Origin: CAZLFA01 sp964558665
GTDB taxonomy: Bacteria; Desulfobacterota; Syntrophia; Syntrophales; PHBD01
NCBI GenBank assembly: GCA_964558665.1
Contig: CAZLFA010000006.1
Span: 30,454-94,453 of the forward strand
Direction of reading: 5' to 3'
DNA: 64,000 nucleotides
The stretch's first letter is position 1. Every line of letters begins with the position of its first letter. The notes under the pieces were generated by a model. It was not told where the DNA came from. It saw only the letters and a program-made list of their open reading frames with translations, and searched no databases. Made by a program: the position numbers and the translations under genes. This document shows positions 61,678-64,000 of the stretch, in pieces.

Positions 61678-62310
61678 ATGTGCGGGCGCTTTGTTTTGCT
61701 GACTGACCTGTCGGTTATTATGGAATCTTTCGGCATCCCTGATGCGGAAGGAGAGTTCGGGCAGAGCGACAATATATCACCCGGACAGCTGGTTGCCGCT
61801 GTAGTGCACGAAAACGCCAACCGGCTGCTGTCGTTTCGCTGGGGGCTGATACCCTCATGGGCAAAGGACCCTTCCATAAGCAAAAGGCTGTTCAATGCGC
61901 GTGCGGAGACGGTGTCTGAAAAGCCGAGTTTTCGTGACGCCTTTAAAAAACGCCGCTGCCTGATAGTTGCTGACGGCTTTTATGAATGGCAGAAGCAGGG
62001 CAATCGGAAAAATCCTTTTTTGTTTTTTCTTCGCTCGGGACAGCCCTTCGGATTTGCCGGACTGTATGACAAATGGACGTCCCCTGACCGGCAGACCGTT
62101 CATACCTGCACGATAATCACCACCGGAGCGAATGAACTGATCAAACCCGTCCATGACCGCATGCCGGTAATCATACCCAAAGAAAGCGAATCAGCATGGC
62201 TCGATCCGGAAAACAGGGATCGTGAATTGTTGCAGTCGCTGCTTGCTCCGTGTCCCGCCGAAAAAATGGAGAAGCTGGCCGGGGGGCCGGGCTCAGTATC
62301 GCGCAAATAG
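61678..62310 (+). CDS. yedK: SOS-response-associated peptidase (HMCES/YedK-type abasic-site protein)
   Basis: A 210-residue SRAP-domain protein. The catalytic Cys2 at MCGRFVLLTD, the Asn/Arg in LFNARAETVSEKPSF, the Glu in GFYEWQK and the His in PVHDRMPVI are all present. It links covalently to abasic sites in single-stranded DNA through the N-terminal Cys and protects them. It faces the Y-family polymerase gene, with which it converges. Confidence 0.9.
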   Translation: MCGRFVLLTDLSVIMESFGIPDAEGEFGQSDNISPGQLVAAVVHENANRLLSFRWGLIPSWAKDPSISKRLFNARAETVSEKPSFRDAFKKRRCLIVADGFYEWQKQGNRKNPFLFFLRSGQPFGFAGLYDKWTSPDRQTVHTCTIITTGANELIKPVHDRMPVIIPKESESAWLDPENRDRELLQSLLAPCPAEKMEKLAGGPGSVSRK

Positions 62311-62395
62311 CTGTCAATTGCCGGGACTGACTTTCTTGCAGATGGTCTGGTAACTGCTCAGCCAAACAAGAGACCGGTTTGGAACGGTACAGGTA

Positions 62396-63727
62396 TCATT
62401 TGGGCCTTACATGGATGATCGGCAGTCCCAGATGCCTTCTCCCCGTCTCTCCGTAAAAGGAAGTCTGTTCTCTTGCCGTCGGCGCTCCGCGCCTGCCTTT
62501 GCCCTTTACCTCGATGGCATGCGATCCGCCCAGGTGAAGCGTGTGCTTGCCGTATTTGCAGCCCAGTTGATCCGCCGCTTCATAAAGTTCTCTCACCCGT
62601 TCCGCCTTGACGGGATCTTCGAACAGGGAATACTGGACATTGCGATCGGCAATCAAATCAATCAGGATAATCCCCGTTGATCGATAGAGATATTCCTGAC
62701 GATACAGGCTGTCGAACAATTCCTTAAGCAGGCCGGACAACTCAAGAGGATAGGATGACGGGCGGTTGAGGCTCGCTTCGCCTGCCGTCACTTCGTAATT
62801 CTGCCTTCTCAGGAAGGCAATGATTTTTCGGGGAGCCAGACGGTAACGCCGCGCCTTCATGCAGGCGGATTCCAGATTGCGGAGAAGATGGGCAAATAGG
62901 TACTCTTGATCGGAAGTGGGGGGCGCAAAAGTTTTCGTCTTGCTGATGGAGGCGTAAGCGCTTTTTTCTTCCGTGCTGACGGGATATACGGATTCCCCGC
63001 GCAACTCCCGCCATATCTCAACACCCGGTTTCGTAAGCCGCCTTTTTACCGTATCTTCGGCAAGGCGGGCAAACCTCAGGGCATCCCCGGCCCCCAGCTT
63101 TCTCAGATAGCTGGCGGTGGCATGGCCGATCCCCCAGATTTTTTCCACCGGCAGATCCTGAAGATAGTCTGCGATCGATCTCCCGCGAATCACCGTCAGG
63201 CCGTCCGGTTTCCGGTATTTCGAAGCCAGTTTGGCGAGCACCTTGGTGATGCTCAATCCTACGGAAACGGTTATCCCCAGTTCCTTCCTTATCTCATCCT
63301 TTACGCTTGCCGCAATGCCGGGATAGGAGGAGCGGAGCGCCCTGCGCATCCCGGTGATGTCAGCAAACGCCTCATCAATGGAATATTCCTCCACCTCCGG
63401 TGTGAAGCGCCTTATGACGCCAAACATCCTTCGGGAGAAGAGACTGTAGGTTTCATAATCGGAAGGCAGCACAACAAGGCCGGGGCAGATGGCTCTGGCC
63501 TGCTGCAGAGAGACGCCGCGTTTGATGCCAAGCTTCTTTGCCGAATAGCTGGCGCATGCCACAATCCCGCGTTCCCCTCCTGTAATCAGCGGCCTGCCTT
63601 TGAGTTCCGGATGAATGGCCTCCTCGCAGGAGGTGAAGAAGGCATCGCCGTCCACATGGATAATGGCGCGCGGCCAGGAGTGAAGGCTGAAGATAATGTC
63701 GTCCATACAGGGAACCTTGGCAATCAT
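62396..63727 (-). CDS. dinB: Y-family DNA polymerase (DinB/Pol IV-like)
   Basis: A 443-residue translesion polymerase. The metal-binding motif IIHVDGDAFFTSCEEA and the palm motif EEYSIDEAFADITGMRRAL hold the catalytic acids. HhH motifs (VEKIWGIGHATASYLRKLGA) follow, then a little-finger domain. The C-terminal region of about 90 residues (YGKHTLHLGGSHAIEV) is longer than in typical Pol IV; it has no clear beta-clamp peptide at the end. The ATG at 63727 follows CAGGA. A GAAC-N4-GTTC SOS box lies about 105 bases upstream. Confidence 0.88.
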   Translation of the reverse strand: MIAKVPCMDDIIFSLHSWPRAIIHVDGDAFFTSCEEAIHPELKGRPLITGGERGIVACASYSAKKLGIKRGVSLQQARAICPGLVVLPSDYETYSLFSRRMFGVIRRFTPEVEEYSIDEAFADITGMRRALRSSYPGIAASVKDEIRKELGITVSVGLSITKVLAKLASKYRKPDGLTVIRGRSIADYLQDLPVEKIWGIGHATASYLRKLGAGDALRFARLAEDTVKRRLTKPGVEIWRELRGESVYPVSTEEKSAYASISKTKTFAPPTSDQEYLFAHLLRNLESACMKARRYRLAPRKIIAFLRRQNYEVTAGEASLNRPSSYPLELSGLLKELFDSLYRQEYLYRSTGIILIDLIADRNVQYSLFEDPVKAERVRELYEAADQLGCKYGKHTLHLGGSHAIEVKGKGRRGAPTAREQTSFYGETGRRHLGLPIIHVRPK

Positions 63728-63829
63728 TGCATCCTGGAAGGGGATGGCTTTAAATTCCGGGGTTTGTGATGCTGGCAGACCGGAGGCACCGGACGGCGAT
63801 GCTTCTCCGGCAGAGCGAAGGCAGTTTAA

Positions 63830-63845
63830 TAGAACAATCGTTCTA
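63830..63845. promoter_or_regulatory. Probable LexA (SOS) box upstream of dinB
   Basis: TAGAACAATCGTTCTA is a perfect inverted repeat with the core GAAC-N4-GTTC, the type known as the Gram-positive (Cheo) SOS box. It is the only such palindrome I noticed here and it precedes a translesion polymerase gene. The distance to the ATG (about 103 bases) is somewhat long. Confidence 0.6.
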
Positions 63846-63867
63846 TAGTCAAGGGAAATTTAAACCG

Positions 63868-63955
63868 GATTACACGATAAAAAAAGTAATAACCTTGGGT
63901 ATCCTGATCAAAGAGGCTTTCCCCGGCTCAGAATATTTTTCAGAGGAAAAATCAT
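63868..63955. repeat. Hairpin element, family A copy 5 (truncated)
   Basis: It begins GATTACACGAT and holds GATCAAAGAGGCTTTCCCCGG and the half core AATATTTTTCAGAGGAAAAA; the right arm with CTTTGACC is missing. No gene is seen from here to the end of the window. Confidence 0.6.
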
Positions 63956-64000
63956 ATCCGTCCAATTAAAGGTCGAACAAAGTTAATTGGTTAGAATTAT

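Noticed and set aside
10371..63955. CRISPR arrays, because of repeated short motifs
   Set aside because: The repeats are dispersed, inverted and non-periodic; no cas gene is present.
1..64000. tRNA, rRNA, tmRNA or selenocysteine tRNA genes
   Set aside because: No cloverleaf with a TTCRA-type loop, no CCA-adjacent acceptor stem and no rRNA segments were seen by eye; a dedicated search was not possible.

Overview
The window reads as a chromosomal segment of a strictly or facultatively anaerobic Gram-negative bacterium, most likely a deltaproteobacterium (Desulfobacterota, Syntrophales-like). This placement is inferred from gene content only: several B12-binding radical SAM proteins, a tungstate ABC transporter, an acetyl-CoA hydrolase/transferase-GNAT fusion, a molybdenum hydroxylase operon next to yedF/DUF3343/cysteine-desulfurase genes, cytochrome bd oxidase, and abundant small palindromic intergenic elements. 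No rRNA, tRNA or CRISPR array was found, and no transposase gene is present although miniature repeat elements are numerous.

Layout. 0-1.6 kb: end of a type IV pilus minor-pilin operon, including a PilX-like protein fused to an L-type lectin-like domain. 1.7-8.3 kb: a TPR protein, copper export (copZ-copA), a PaaI thioesterase, a metallo-beta-lactamase-fold hydrolase and a DUF4139 exported protein. 8.3-25.4 kb: a large cluster, almost all on the minus strand, of fatty-acid/polyketide-type enzymes: three ketosynthases, two acyl carrier proteins, a PKS-type dehydratase-like protein, a FabZ-like protein, a hotdog thioesterase, a PlsC acyltransferase, two paralogous radical SAM proteins, two B12-binding radical SAM proteins, a deacetylase-methyltransferase fusion and a CHAT/TPR lipoprotein. 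Related pieces (CrtI-like desaturase, third ACP, small membrane protein, another B12 radical SAM protein) follow at 33.3-39.4 kb. Together they suggest synthesis of an unusual acyl chain or lipid, product unknown. 25.5-26.6 kb: an AT-rich island with a P-loop kinase-like gene flanked by two structured RNA candidates. 26.6-33.3 kb: dapA, 3-hydroxyacyl-CoA dehydrogenase, the CoA-transferase-GNAT fusion, an acyltransferase-3 protein and an M48 protease. 35.5-37.6 kb: a decayed coiled-coil gene. 41.1-49.4 kb: sulfur/selenium handling genes (DUF3343, yedF, cysteine desulfurase), a GNAT protein, an MFS transporter and the three-subunit molybdenum hydroxylase; the MFS gene and the hydroxylase operon carry near-identical consensus promoters. 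49.7-52.5 kb: a toxin-antitoxin pair, a peroxiredoxin-like protein and a 5'-nucleotidase. 53.2-56.8 kb: tungstate transport with tandem binding proteins. 56.9-60.7 kb: PAS-HD-GYP and cytochrome bd. 60.7-64 kb: a three-gene small-protein/HTH operon under an iteron-like operator, then the SOS-type genes yedK and a Y-family polymerase with a GAAC-N4-GTTC box.

The intergenic DNA holds at least four families of hairpin-forming or inverted-repeat elements (called A to E here), often abutting stop codons. One site at 52.7-53.1 kb shows elements nested inside each other. The candidates I consider most likely to be undescribed are the radical-SAM/ketosynthase cluster, the P-loop gene with its two RNAs, and the small iteron-controlled operon.
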